Source: Myrica gale
Taxonomy: Eukaryota > Streptophyta > Magnoliopsida > Fagales > Myricaceae
DNA: 64,000 nt
Assembly (NCBI GenBank): GCA_963930655.1
Contig: OZ005613.1
Span: 6,952,501-7,016,500, forward strand
Direction of reading: 5' to 3'
Shown piece after piece: positions 12,173-22,973 of this stretch (position 1 is the first letter of the stretch; each line of letters opens with the position of its first letter). A program made the translations under genes and the position numbers. Under the pieces are notes generated by a model. That model was not told where the DNA came from. It did no database searches and worked only from the letters and a program-made list of their open reading frames with translations.

Positions 12173-12816
12173 TCTTGAAAGAGATAACGACAAATAAACA
12201 GCGAAATAATTATTCTCTCTAGATGCAAAAAAATAGGGCACAATCTCAACAATTATATGTACTGAAAATAATTTCAAGATAATCAATCACACCAAGCCAA
12301 AAAGCCCAAACAATTTTTACGTGAAAAACTTCTCTGGCGTGAGGAAGAAAAAATCACAGGGTCTAGTCCTGTCAAAATCTCCACTATCAACCAAATAATG
12401 GGCAAACAAAGGCTTCGCTAATCATAACTTGAGACTACAACTCATATCTCTTCAGATGATGTCAATCTTACGGAAAAACATAGAGAAAGTACCAAAACTC
12501 ACGGTTATTGTTCTCTAGCACGAACCCAATTCCCAAGCACACAATCTGATCTCCACAGTTCAGATTATAAGTCCTTGTATTGTGAACGATTCCACCAAAT
12601 TTAAGCTCGATTAAACCACAAATGAAGTGGGATCAATGCTTTGATAAAACTTGGGCGTGAAAGTGAAAAACTTTCTCTTTCTCTTCAATTTCTCTCTTCA
12701 ATCCATACATTTAAAACTCCTCATTAGGGTTATAAGTTAAAACCCTAATGGGATTTTGACCTTATTAAAAGATCCCTAATTGGACTTTCCTTCACATGGA
12801 AGGGATTAACCAAAAA

Positions 12817-12986
12817 AATCTCCCCTTTCCGACTATGTTTAGGAAATTGTCATCCCGACGATCGAATAACAATCTGTAAGCTTTTGCCATGGTCTAGCTT
12901 TTGTCAACATATCATAAGAATTATCATCAGGAAGAACTTTCTCAAGTTCCAGTAATTTATCATTCAACACAACTCAGATACCACTT
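12817..12986 (-). pseudogene. Array internal domain 8 (stop)
   Basis: The pol tail is present, but the PBS-derived codons contain TGA because the site has mutated to TGGTATCTGAGT. The rest reads YDMLTKARPWQKL-like. Confidence 0.7.
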
Positions 12987-13598
12987 TGTTGAGCGAGATA
13001 ACGACAAAGAATGAGTGGAATAATTCTTCTCTCTTGATGCAAGGAAATATAGCGCAATCTCAACAAATATATGTACTGAAAATAATCTCAAGATAATTAA
13101 TCACACCAAGCCAGAACAACACAAGCAACTTTTACATCGAAAACCTTCCCAGTGAGAGGAAGAAAAAACCACGGGACCTAGTCCAGTCAAAATCTTCACT
13201 ATTGACCAAATAATGGGTACACAAAGTCTTCTCTAGTCACAACTAGAGGTTACAACTCATATCTCTTCAAGAGAACATCAATTTTGGCAAATACAACGGA
13301 AAACATAGAGAAAATACCAAAAATTGCATTTACTGTTCGCGAGCACGAACCCCAGTTAAAGAGCTCGCAATCTGATCTCCACCATACAGATTATAACTCC
13401 TTTTGTCATGAACGTTTCCTTTGATGAAACCTGGGCTTTAAAGAGAAAAACTATCTCAATCTCTTATATTTCTATCTACAATCCGTACAAATTAAAACTC
13501 CTCCTTAGGGTTATAAGCTAAAACCCTAATGAGATTTTGGCCTTATTAAAAATATCCACAATTGGGCGTTCCTTCACATGGAATGAATTAACCCAATA

Positions 13599-13764
13599 AA
13601 TCTCTCATTTCCGATTATGATGAGGAAATTGTCACCCGCGATCGAACAACAATCTTCAAGCTTATGCCTTGGTCTCGCTTTTGTCAACATATCATAACCA
13701 TTATCATCAGTGTGAACTTTCTCAAATCCAGTAATTTATCATTCAACACAGCTCTGATACCCCT
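13599..13764 (-). pseudogene. Array internal domain 9 (frameshifted)
   Basis: This is the shortest internal domain (166 bp). A small deletion near 13725 shifts the pol-tail frame. The PBS keeps GGTATCAGAGC. Confidence 0.7.
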
Positions 13765-14069
13765 TTGTTAAGAGAGATAACGACAAATAAAGAGCGGAAT
13801 AATTATTCTCTCTAGATACAAGCGAATATAGTACAATCTCAACAATTATATGTACTGAAAATAATCTCAAGATAATCAATTACACCAAGCCAGAACAATA
13901 TAAGCAATTTTTATGCGGAAAACTTACCTGGTGTGAGGAAGAAAAAACTACGGGATCTAGTCCAGTTAAAATCTCCACTATCAACCAAATAATAGATACC
14001 CAAAGTCTTCTCTAGTAACATCTAGAGGCTACAACTCATATCTCTTCAAGATGATATTAGTCTTGGCAT

Positions 14070-15102
14070 ATGTCGAGTTTGGTAGTTTAAGGTACAAATT
14101 ATTACAAAATGAGTAATAATTAAAGGGGTGCATGCAAAATAGTATAGGTTACATAAACCATTAAGCTTCAAGAAAAATAAAATTTATGTTTTGGTTATTC
14201 ACTATTTAATTATCTGTTTGTAAAAATATGTTGTCAATTGATAGTACTTTTGCCATTACATATGCCCTTCTTGATAAGAATTTCACATTTTGTTTCTTTT
14301 GATTATTATGCATTGTTACTACAAAAAAATATTTTATATTTTAAAAAATATTGTGGTCATAAGAAGTTGTCTAAATTGAATTTTCCTTTGACGATTTAGT
14401 TTCTTACTAATCTATGATTAGTCGATGACTTGTTAAAGTTGGGAAACATGCCTCCTCAAAAAGTGGATCAAGAAGCACGACTTTAATTAAAGGTTTTAGT
14501 TTCATCGTGAAAGATACCACGTTAAAGTTTTTCAAAATATTATTATCGATAGCTAATATTTCGGGAATGAAATTTTTTTATAAAAAATTCTCTGTAGGAA
14601 AAGTCTCACGTCGTGATAAGACATTTATTAGTGGATAACTTCTACAAGTATATACTATAATGTAATAATGTGTGGCAGCTATGACGTATACGAGGTGCAC
14701 TTAACAAAAATATCAGAGCTAGGAAGTTGAGTTATAGATTTTTTTTATATATATTTTTCTTCTTTAATTATGCAAAGCAGTTGAAAAGGCGAATTAAAAA
14801 ACCCATACTATCCTGAAGAAATTTGCATCAACCTACATAAATCATAAAGAAAGCCAAAAAACTGTTCCTGCAGCAATAAGAAATTTCTTTATTACCATTC
14901 CACTTTTATACTCTCTTTTTTGGTAGAAAATAGTATTATTTTAAGACAGAAATCATAAAGATAGCCAAAAACAAAACCTATACCCATCTAGGGTAGGTCG
15001 CACCCATTAAAAAATTAATAGTGCGTTTATTTGTAAAATTTTATGTTAGTGTTAAAAAAGAGGTCGTAATAGAATTGATGAATGTTAGATAAAAATAAAA
15101 AC
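14070..15102. other. AT-rich spacer with no recognised feature
   Basis: The last array LTR stops at about 14069, and the next element starts at 15103 after its target duplication AAAAC (15098-15102). Nothing between them resembles a gene, RNA or known repeat to me. Confidence 0.4.
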
Positions 15103-15166
15103 TGGTAGCCCAAGGTTGTTTTACAAACAATCTATAAATGATTTTGATGACAATAAAAGTTTCTAA
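15103..15166 (+). repeat. Remnant of the E2 5' LTR
   Basis: These 64 bp match the first bases of the E2 3' LTR (32954 onward), including TTGTTTTACAAACAATCTAT, and stop where E1 begins at 15167. Confidence 0.8.
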
Positions 15167-16818
15167 TGTGAGTGTAAATGACAACCCAAGAGGGGGGGTG
15201 AATTGGATTTTACAAGGAACTTGTCACTTTTTCGCTAAAAGCAAATCTGAAAACTATCCCTCTTTAATAAATATTAATGTTGATCTAAAAGTGTCTAATG
15301 CTATGCCAAATATAAGCAATGAATGATAAAACATAAATCTCCACAAATATGAATAAGTACTAAAATGTAAGAGAGATAGAGTTAGAGAGATGACACCGTA
15401 GTTTTTAGGTGGTTCGGCCAAACACGTGCCTATGTCCACCCCCAAGGCAATTGACTTCATTGGGCTTCCTCCACTATTCTCCAAATAGCGAATACACCTT
15501 AGCTTACCGGGTGCTAAGGAACCTTTACAAAGCGTTTTGCGAGCTCACGCTTCAACTCTCACAAATCCTCACAACCTAGAGGATTTCTTCTACTCTTACA
15601 AGTAGGACCAAGTGTTTTCCCAACACTCAAAGGTTTTACAAATAATGACTACAAAGAAGGCTCTCTAAGCCGAATGAGCAAATGAAGATCTCAATACATG
15701 AGGAATGACTCTCTAAGCCGAATATGCCAATGAAAAGCTCAAATCGTATGGAATGGCTCTCTAAGCCAAATTAGCAAGTATGAAGCTCAATAAAGGTAAG
15801 AAGATAAGATTCTTGAAGGAAACCTAACGTTTGGCAGGTGTGAGCACAAGCTTCCTTGCTAGGTGTGGTTTTCCCTCTTCTTCAAATGACTTCTTTCTGT
15901 AGAAGTTAGGGCAAAGTGAGTTTGCAAGTGGGTTGTCCCTTCTTCAAGAAATCTTTCTCTCTTTGGAGGCTTGATCTTAGATGATGAGAGCTTCGTTCTT
16001 GAATGATTCAGCAAGTGAAATCTTTGGATTTTGGACTTTCTCTCTCTAGATGTGCAATATTGGTCGAGCTCTCTCTTCTCTCTCTCTCCATATTCTTCTT
16101 TTTATAGCTTTTAGGTCTTCAACGGTCATAAAGGGTCTTCTTGTAATGTTAGAGTGCCGTTAGAGGTCATTTGAGGCAATTTGGAGAAGTTTTGAACGAT
16201 CTGGCGTCTTTCCAGGAAATCTGAAATTACAATCAATGTGTCGACACATTGATTGTATGTGCTGACACATTGAACTTGGTCTTGAAATGTAAAGTCTGGG
16301 GTGTTAGTTCAATGTGTCGACACCTTCAACACTTAGTCAAAAAAATAGTTTTGAAGGCCAGAAAATGCAAACTCTCGGGTGTTAGTTCAATGTGTCGACA
16401 CTATGCTCCAATGTGTCGACATCATGCTCTAATGTGTCGACACTTCCATCACTTAGCTAGAAAAGCACTTTGAATCCTAGAAAATGCAAACTCTCGGGTA
16501 GTAGTGCAATGTGTCAACACCATCCAACAATGTGTCGACACTTATAAGTGCTGGAGAGTTTTTCAGCAACTTCAAAGTGTTCAATCCATTCCAAAATTTC
16601 TTTAAACACTACAATATGAAAAATTGATTTTATCAACTTATGTAATGATGTTCAAGTGCACTTAGAATTAATTTAGTGAGTGAAACCTCAATCCTTTTTA
16701 AAAACAAATTAGAAATTGTGGATTGACAATGTAAAATCTAAAAGTCTTCGAACCTTAGAATATTTTGTTATCATCAAAATCATTTATAGATTGTTTGTAA
16801 AACGACCATGGGCTAACA
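15167..16818 (-). repeat. E1 3' LTR
   Basis: This 1652-bp LTR begins TGTGAGTGTAAATG and ends GGGCTAACA on the plus strand. A TATA-like CTATAAAAAG lies at 16098-16107 (minus), about 120 bp downstream of the palindrome cluster at 16225-16545. The polypurine tract AAAAAGGGGGAGAT abuts it at 16819. Confidence 0.85.
16225..16545 (-). promoter_or_regulatory. Palindrome cluster in the E1 LTR
   Basis: Four groups of GTGTCGACAC or one-base variants occur. Partners are separated by 11 bp, giving 21-bp periodicity; one group near 16400-16445 has three sites in a row at 21-bp steps. CTCGGGTGTTAGTTCAATGT precedes several sites on the plus strand. The site is upstream of the LTR TATA element in the sense of transcription. 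Confidence 0.65.
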
Positions 16819-17449
16819 ATCTCCCCCTTTTTGATGATGACAAAACCATGTTAAAAACAACAATTTGCTAACCAATAGAAAAGCTCCCCCTGAGAACAAG
16901 CAGGAGTTTTTTATGATATTTTTAGCAAAAAAGGACTTTAGGATTTTACAAAAAATTTGCAAGAGTTTCCTCTGAAAATGCAGGTTTCCCAAAATTTAAA
17001 AACACAAAATAAACACTTCTATAGGCATCCTCCAAACTTCCAATATACCATCAGAACACAAGACTTCATATTAATCCCAATAGAAGGTTAGGAATACTAC
17101 CTGGAAGCAAGTCTCACTTTTTCTCAATGAAGTGCAAATGGATAAGCACTTCTCAAATCCTTATAGATACCAAAGAGATAATCAACAAATATAATCATAA
17201 CCAAATAATTCATTGGAGGCAAATAAATATCAGAGATATGCATAGAAAAAGCAAGTCAAGTGATCAGTCCAAAAAGAAATGTTCTCATTAAGAGCTGAGA
17301 AGTCAACATAAAACTTATAAACTTCTCCCCACTTTTAACATAATACCTCTAATTTCTCCCCCTTTGGCATCATCAAAAATAGGATAAGGATAGGGCAAGA
17401 CAGTGGCTATATAGGTAGGAGTCTATGTAGTAGTGGAGGTAAAAGGTTT
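16819..17449 (-). other. E1 multi-polypurine region
   Basis: This stretch carries several polypurine runs on the minus strand (TCCCCC-type runs on the plus strand at about 16820, 16885, 17325 and 17352) between the extra ORF and the 3' LTR. Repeated polypurine tracts here are a Sirevirus trait. No coding frame is visible. Confidence 0.55.
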
Positions 17450-18765
17450 GAAATTTTGGATAGGAGGAGGAGGATACTCAATCTCAAACTTCTTCAGTCA
17501 ACCCATCCAAGTCGTGGAGAACCAATAAGTCCATTTCAAATGGAGCTCAGCTTTCAAATAAAACTCAGTAGCCTTGACGACATCTTCAGCAGTGGAGTGC
17601 ACGATATTCTTAGGAAATTCATCCACTGTATTTTGAATCACTTTGCTTGTCACATGGAGGTTGTTTAGTTGATTCTTGAGACCCCTCATTTTCTTATCAA
17701 TATCCCCAAAGCACTTTGTATAAACACCACTCAGTTTCGTAATATCTTCCAATCTCATCTTCAAACTAGTGGTTATGTCCTTCGTATTCTTACCCAATCT
17801 TTTCGGTTCCTTCTCGATATCAGCAATTGAATTCTCTTCCTCATTATCATCTTTTTCTTCAAAATCTGAGCCTCCTTCACCTCATTTCTAAGGTGTCACC
17901 ACACCTTTCTTCAACCATTCTCCATCCTTGTTTTGCATAAAATCTCAATACCCAAAGAGTTTTCTTGTTGTATTCCATGGAGTCTTTGGATTTTTCTCTA
18001 ACTTCCCCAGTCATATCAATCTCAAAGATCTGAAATATATACATGAAAAGCATCCCTTAGACATCTCCAAGAATATGATGTATTCGGATTTTCTAGTTCT
18101 TGGTAAGATAATGTTACAAAGCATATGATGCAATAATCGTCTATGAATAGTCAATGCACTGGCAGTAGGTTTAATAACCTCATTAAGGGTTGGATTATCC
18201 AACACAACCCTAAATATAAAGTGGTTCTACCTCTGATAACCCCATCCAACCAAATGCATAAAAAAATTCTTTCAACTATTAGCAGCAGAAACCAAAGAAT
18301 TTTAAGAAGAGACTGACAGGTCTAAATGCTTTCCATTCACGTAACTGGTGGCATCCTTAGACTTAGAATATTGAAAATTAGCATACACTAACTTCACCAA
18401 ATTTATACATAGCAATCCACCTTCAAATTCACAAGCAAACCTCATCCTTGAAATTCCAACATCTCTTTAAAATCAAAATCATTCTCAGTCAACCATTGAA
18501 AATCAGCCCAACAACCAGCAATTACTATCATATTCCGAAAATCTTGCACAAAATGATTATTGCAAAGCCCTGACCTGAAAGTGTCGGCCTCTGGAGTAGG
18601 AGCAGGTTCCTCAATGCTTTTCCCTTTCTTCTGAGCCTTAGAATTGACAGATACGGGTGATTGGCGAGCGGAATGTTTAGGGTGACTGGAAGACATTTCG
18701 GCAGAGGCATTGTGAGGAGTTTGAAGGTTTTCAGCAGTGGATTTTTCGGAGAGGGCTGTGGGCAA
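17450..18765 (-). pseudogene. Sirevirus envelope-like ORF of E1, broken
   Basis: Three separated frames belong to one extra ORF after pol: 18442-18765 (starts MPTALSEK, Ser/Lys-rich then DFKEMLEFQG), 18011-18205 (VVLDNPTLNEVIKPTASALT and LHHMLCNIILPRT), and 17498-17797 (a helical, Lys-rich coiled-coil-like end). The middle part resembles the region annotated as 'putative plant transposon protein' in Sireviruses, sometimes called envelope-like; its biochemical role is unproven. The same order is present in E2 at 30831-32213. Stops and frameshifts between the blocks make it non-functional. Confidence 0.65.
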
Positions 18766-18866
18766 GAGATGATTTTGAAAGAGAGGAGTTCATGCCGTTT
18801 GGGAGAGAAAAGAGGGTCTGTGAGATGGAGGAGAAATAAAGTGCTGACCCCTTTTGCCCTAAAGAG

Positions 18867-18883
18867 TATATATATATATATAT
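18867..18883. repeat. (TA)n microsatellite
   Basis: A short TA run lies within the E1 internal region, just upstream (in minus sense) of the envelope-like ORF. Confidence 0.8.
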
Positions 18884-18926
18884 GATATGCATGACCCTCA
18901 TTTTAAAAACACTGTACTCGTTATAA

Positions 18927-19020
18927 GTGTCGACACATTGGCTCAATGTGTTGACACATTTCACATGTTCCCGAATACATTTTAAAGGAGCTCTCGGGCA
19001 TGAAGCTTATGTGTTGACAC
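18927..19020 (-). promoter_or_regulatory. Palindrome pair between pol and the envelope-like ORF (E1)
   Basis: GTGTCGACAC at 18927-18936 and GTGTTGACAC at 18948-18957 have starts 21 bp apart, with further GTGTTGACAC-like copies near 19012. This matches the LTR module but lies inside the element, just upstream of the envelope-like ORF. A role in expressing that ORF is an inference. Confidence 0.5.
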
Positions 19021-19129
19021 ATGCCATGCAAAAAGAATGCATTCGATAATTTATCAAAGAATAAGCATGATTTTAATAGGAAATAAATAGAGAGCAACTT
19101 AAAGCGCATGTTAGAACATGTCCAAAGCA

Positions 19130-20859
19130 ATCAACAACACAATTAATTTTACAATTAAGCACAAATCACCAATTTAATCCAAAAGTAATCTCATTCCAAT
19201 AAGATATCTAAAAATTCTTTTAACCACGAGTAAATGAGATTCCATAGGTCAATATTGGAAATTAGCACACATGCATATGCAAGACATTGTATTAGGTATA
19301 CTTACAGTGAGGTAAAGGAAAGATCCAATCATACATCGATACCTTGTGTGTTCAACGTCTTTACCTTTTTCATCATTTTCATTTTCCATTCTTGAGATGC
19401 TTGCTTCAAGCCATATAGTGCTTTTGTGAGCTTGAACACATGGTGTGGTAGCTTTTCATCTACAAGTCTAGGAGCTTGTTCTACACACACTTCCTCATAA
19501 AAAATCATTAAGAGATGCATATTTCACAACCAATTGAAATAATTTGAAATGCAAAGGCAAGCAATATGTGAATAGATTATAATCTAGCCATAGGAGCAAA
19601 AGATTCATCAAAATCAATTGCATCTTCTAGATTGTAACCTTGGGCTACTAATATTGCCTTGTTCCTTACCACTTCCCCAGATACACCCATTTTGTTTTAA
19701 AAATGTCATTGAGTACTAATAACTGGATGATCTTGGAGTCTAGGAACTAGATGTCATACTATATTTTTCTAAAACTTGTTTTACTTCATCATCCATGGCA
19801 TGAATCCAACTTTTATCAACTTTTGCCTCAGAAATATGATTTGGCTCAATTTGAGAAAGTAAGGAAAAATTACTAACTTGATTATAAAAAGAGTGAGTAC
19901 TTACACCTTTCTCCACATTACCAATGACTTGATCAAAATGATGATTTCTGACAAGCTTTCAAGCCTTTGGTAGATTCTTGTTAATTTGAGGTGTTTCTTT
20001 CTCAATATCTACAATATCATTGTCATCTCTTCTCATAGAAACGTTAGATTCATAAAATACCACATGATAAGATTATTCAACAACTAGAGTATATTTATTG
20101 AAAATACAAATGATTTTGGTAGAAGTTGAATAACCAAGAAAGATACATTCATTCTCTTTTGCATCAAGCTTTTCCAAAATATCCTTGTTGTTGTTGAGCA
20201 TAAAGAATTTGCATTCAAAAATATAGAACTAACTAATGATGGGTTTTCTATAATGTCATAGCTCATATGATGTTTCCTTAAGAAATGACTAGTCATGCAA
20301 CGGTTCATAATATGACAACTTGTACTAATGGCTTCAGCCTATAAGTAATCAAGCAAGTTGTTTTCACATAGCAAGGCTTTAACCATTTCTTCAACAGTCT
20401 TATTCTTTCTCTTGTTAAGAAGTTCTAGGAGCTGAAAAATTATGAATAATATCATTTTCACAACAAAACTTTTCTAAGGAAGAATTTTCAAAAATATTTT
20501 CCATAACCACTCCTCATGCTTGAAATAGCAAAACCTTTTTCATTTTGAATTCTCTTGCTAAGTTTTTCAAAAGCATGAAAAGCCTCATCTTTATGAGCTA
20601 GGAATAGAACACATGAGAATCTATTGAAATCATCAATAAGAAGAATATTCTCAAGAATGGGATTAGGAGACATATACCAATGATACCAATACAAAGTATC
20701 TTTCCTTTCTCAATATCATTAAATGTAATTGATCCCTTTTCTTTTGGGGTAAGAGATTTGAACAAACTCTTATCACCTATAATGTGATTGGAGCATCCGC
20801 TATTAATGACTCAATGTTCCTTGACTTGGATAGTCTTCAAGCACTCATACAAAAAAGAA
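19130..20859 (-). pseudogene. E1 pol remnants (protease, integrase, RT)
   Basis: In minus order, a protease-like segment near 20700-20830 has its Asp changed (NSG in place of DSG) and an upstream Trp turned to stop. Integrase-core pieces (MYWYHWYMSPNP, DDFNRFSCVLFLAHK) lie at 20488-20694 and 20084-20308. A reverse-transcriptase scrap with KLTKALYGLKQAS is at 19329-19520. The YVDD active-site segment is missing, as is RNase H. Large deletions and frameshifts separate the pieces. Confidence 0.7.
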
Positions 20860-22212
20860 TCACGTCTTGTTTTTTGGTACCCAAATCATTTTGGGTCCTT
20901 TGGTGTTAGAAACGGTTTCCTTCACCTTGTCCTTTGAAATCCAAACAAATTTAATATTACTATAAGATTTCGTTCTAGTTGGACAAGTATGTGAGATATG
21001 ACCAGATTGTCCACAAAGATTGCACAATCTATATGATTTAGATGATTTCTTGATAATATATGAATAAGATTTTTTATCATTGAAATAATCATATCCAATG
21101 CCACTTTTGTTGAAGCAACATCTTCGAGAGCCAAGTAAAATATCAAGGTTTCTTTTTCCTTGAGTGAATTTTGCAAGATCTTTAGTGAGAGAGTCAACTT
21201 TCTTTTTTAAATCATTGTTTTCGGATTTCAAATCATTTGACTCTTCTTGCAAGACATTTTCATTTTCTTTTGTAACTCTTGCAAGATTCTCTCTAAGAGA
21301 AACAACTTGAATTTTCAAAGAATCATTCTCTTTTGTAATACTTTCAAGATTCTTTTTGAGAGAACAATATTTTGAAAATATTCTTTTTAGTTCAAGGTAT
21401 TGTTCATTAAACGTATCTTGCAATTCATCAAATGAAAAACATTCAGTAAGTGAAGATTGTACCTCATCCTCGCTTTCCTTTGCTATCAAACAAAGGTTTG
21501 CAATTTCCTCTTCTTCACTAATAGAGACAATTTCTCTTTTGCCTTTTCCTTCAATTTCGTCTCCTTTTACTTGGTTCATCTCGTGGGTCATAAGAGATCT
21601 CATAAGCTCATCCAAAGAAAGCTTTGTCAAGTCTTTGGCTTCTTGAATGACGGTGACCTTGGGTTCCCAAGCTTTTGATAGACACTTAAGGATCTTTCTC
21701 ACCATTTCAATGTTAGTATATTCTTTACCAAAAGATTTAAGACCATTTATAATATCGGTAAAGCGAGTAAACATAGAAGAGATAGATTCATCGGATTTCA
21801 TCTTGAAAATCTCATAATTATGAACAAGCATGCTAATCTTGTTTTCCTTGACTTGATTCGTACCTTCATGGGCTACTTGAAGTTTATCCTAAATTTGTTT
21901 CGCGGTATCACAACCGGAAACAAGATTGAATTCATTTGAATCAAGTGCACAATATAACACATTTATAGCTTTAGCATTTAAAGACATAATTCTAAGATCT
22001 ACATCATCCCATTCATTTTCATTTTTCAACCTTCCTTCCTTATCTCTAGGAAATGTAGGACCATTTGAGATAACTCTTCATAGATCATAGTCCACGGCTT
22101 GGATGTAAATCCTTATCCTAGACTTCCAATAATTGTAACAAGTTCCATTGAATAAAGGAGGTCTATTTGTGGATTGACCTTCAGCTAAGGAGGTGCTAAC
22201 AAAGGTTGTCAT
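20860..22212 (-). pseudogene. E1 gag with two nonsense codons
   Basis: The frame runs from an ATG at 22210-22212 to a stop at 20860 (about 450 codons). It is interrupted only where two conserved Trp codons became stops, TGA near 22079 and TAG near 21887. The first ~180 residues are the plant copia gag fold (DUF4219/UBN2-like). A long Glu/Lys-rich coiled coil follows, then the CCHC knuckle CNLCGQSGHISHTC near 21000 and the tail GPKMIWVPKNKT. This layout is Sirevirus gag. The 323-codon piece from 21831 is still open. Confidence 0.8.
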
Positions 22213-22233
22213 AGATAGAGATATTAAACCTCA

Positions 22234-22246
22234 GCTCCGATACCAA
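22234..22246 (-). other. E1 primer-binding site
   Basis: The minus strand reads TTGGTATCGGAGC immediately after the LTR end ACTCACA. The core is complementary to the 3' end of initiator tRNA-Met and fixes the element's orientation and the LTR border at 22248. Confidence 0.85.
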
Positions 22247-22247
22247 T

Positions 22248-22973
22248 TGTGAGTGTAAATGACAATCCAAGAGGGGGGTGAATTGAGTTTTACAAGGAAC
22301 TTGTCACTTTTGTTAAAAGCAAATCTGAAAACTACCCCTCTTTAACAAATAAGAATGTTGATCTAAAAGTGTCTAATGCTATGTCAAATATAAGCAATGA
22401 ATGATAAAACATAAATCTCCACAAATATGAATAAGTACTAAAATGTAAGAGAGATAGAGTTAGAGAGATGACACCGTAGTTTGTAGGTGGTTCGGCCAAA
22501 CACGTGCGAGCTCACGCTTCAACTCTCACAAATCCTCAAAACCTAGAGGATTTCTTCTACTCTCACAAGTAGGACCAAGTGTTTTTCGAGCTTACACTTT
22601 AACTCTCTCACAAATCCTCACAACCTAGAGGATTTCTTCTACTCTCACAAGTAGGACCAAGTGTTTTCCCAACACTCAAAGGTTTTACAAATAATGGCTA
22701 CAAAGAAGGCTCTCTAAGTCGAATGAGCAAATGAAGATCTCAATACATGAGGAATGACTCTCTAAGCCGAATATGCCAATGAAAAGCTCAAATCGTATGA
22801 AATGACTCTCTAAGCCAAATTAGCAAGTATGAAGCTCAATAAAGGTAAGAAGATAAGATTCTTGAAGGAAACCTAACGTTTGACAGGTGTGAGTACAAGC
22901 TTCCTTGCTAGGTGTGGTTTTCCCTCTTTTTCAAATGACTTCTCTCTCTAGAAGTTAGGGCAAAGTGAGTTTT
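22248..22973 (-). repeat. E1 5' LTR, truncated and rearranged
   Basis: It matches the E1 3' LTR from its 3' end for about 730 bp and then breaks off at about 22970 inside ...GTGAGTTTT. Near 22500-22680 a block present in the 3' LTR is missing and a segment of about 100 bp (CCTAGAGGATTTCTTCTACT) is tandemly duplicated. Confidence 0.75.

Larger units (their letters stand above)
2718..14069 (-). mobile_element. Tandem array of TRIM-like mini-LTR retrotransposons
   Basis: About eleven LTR copies (minus orientation) alternate with nine short internal domains. Complete LTRs run TGTTGAGAG to CCCAACA on the plus strand: 4567-5222, 10520-11175 and 11345-12001 are 656-657 bp. 12173-12816 and 12987-13598 are slightly shorter, 9997-10350 is internally deleted, 3342-4396 is a fusion of two partial LTRs, and the first (to 3171) and last (13765-14069) are truncated. 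Internal domains are 166-171 bp, each with a primer-binding site matching TGGTATCAGAGC (initiator tRNA-Met), a remnant of the copia pol end, and a polypurine tract like AAAGGGGGAGA. The internal size and PBS-to-pol fusion are the same in every copy, so one deletion derivative was multiplied. Copies differ by many substitutions and small indels, so the array is old. A foreign solo LTR (5607-9405) interrupts one LTR. Confidence 0.85.
15167..22973 (-). mobile_element. Sirevirus E1, minus strand, 5' LTR truncated
   Basis: In minus order it has a truncated 5' LTR (22248 to about 22973), a PBS, gag, degenerate pol, a palindrome spacer, an envelope-like ORF, a multi-polypurine region and a 3' LTR (15167-16818). 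Gag with long coiled coil and CCHC knuckle, an extra ORF after pol, and several polypurine tracts are characteristic of the Sirevirus (Maximus) lineage of Ty1/copia. It inserted into the 5' LTR of E2; its right-hand duplication was removed by the deletion that joined its LTR to E2 pol. Confidence 0.85.

Noticed and set aside
2718..14069. Regular repeats that could be mistaken for a CRISPR array or satellite
   Set aside because: Units are about 830 bp with LTR ends, tRNA-Met primer-binding sites and polypurine tracts, so they are retroelement copies in a plant genome.
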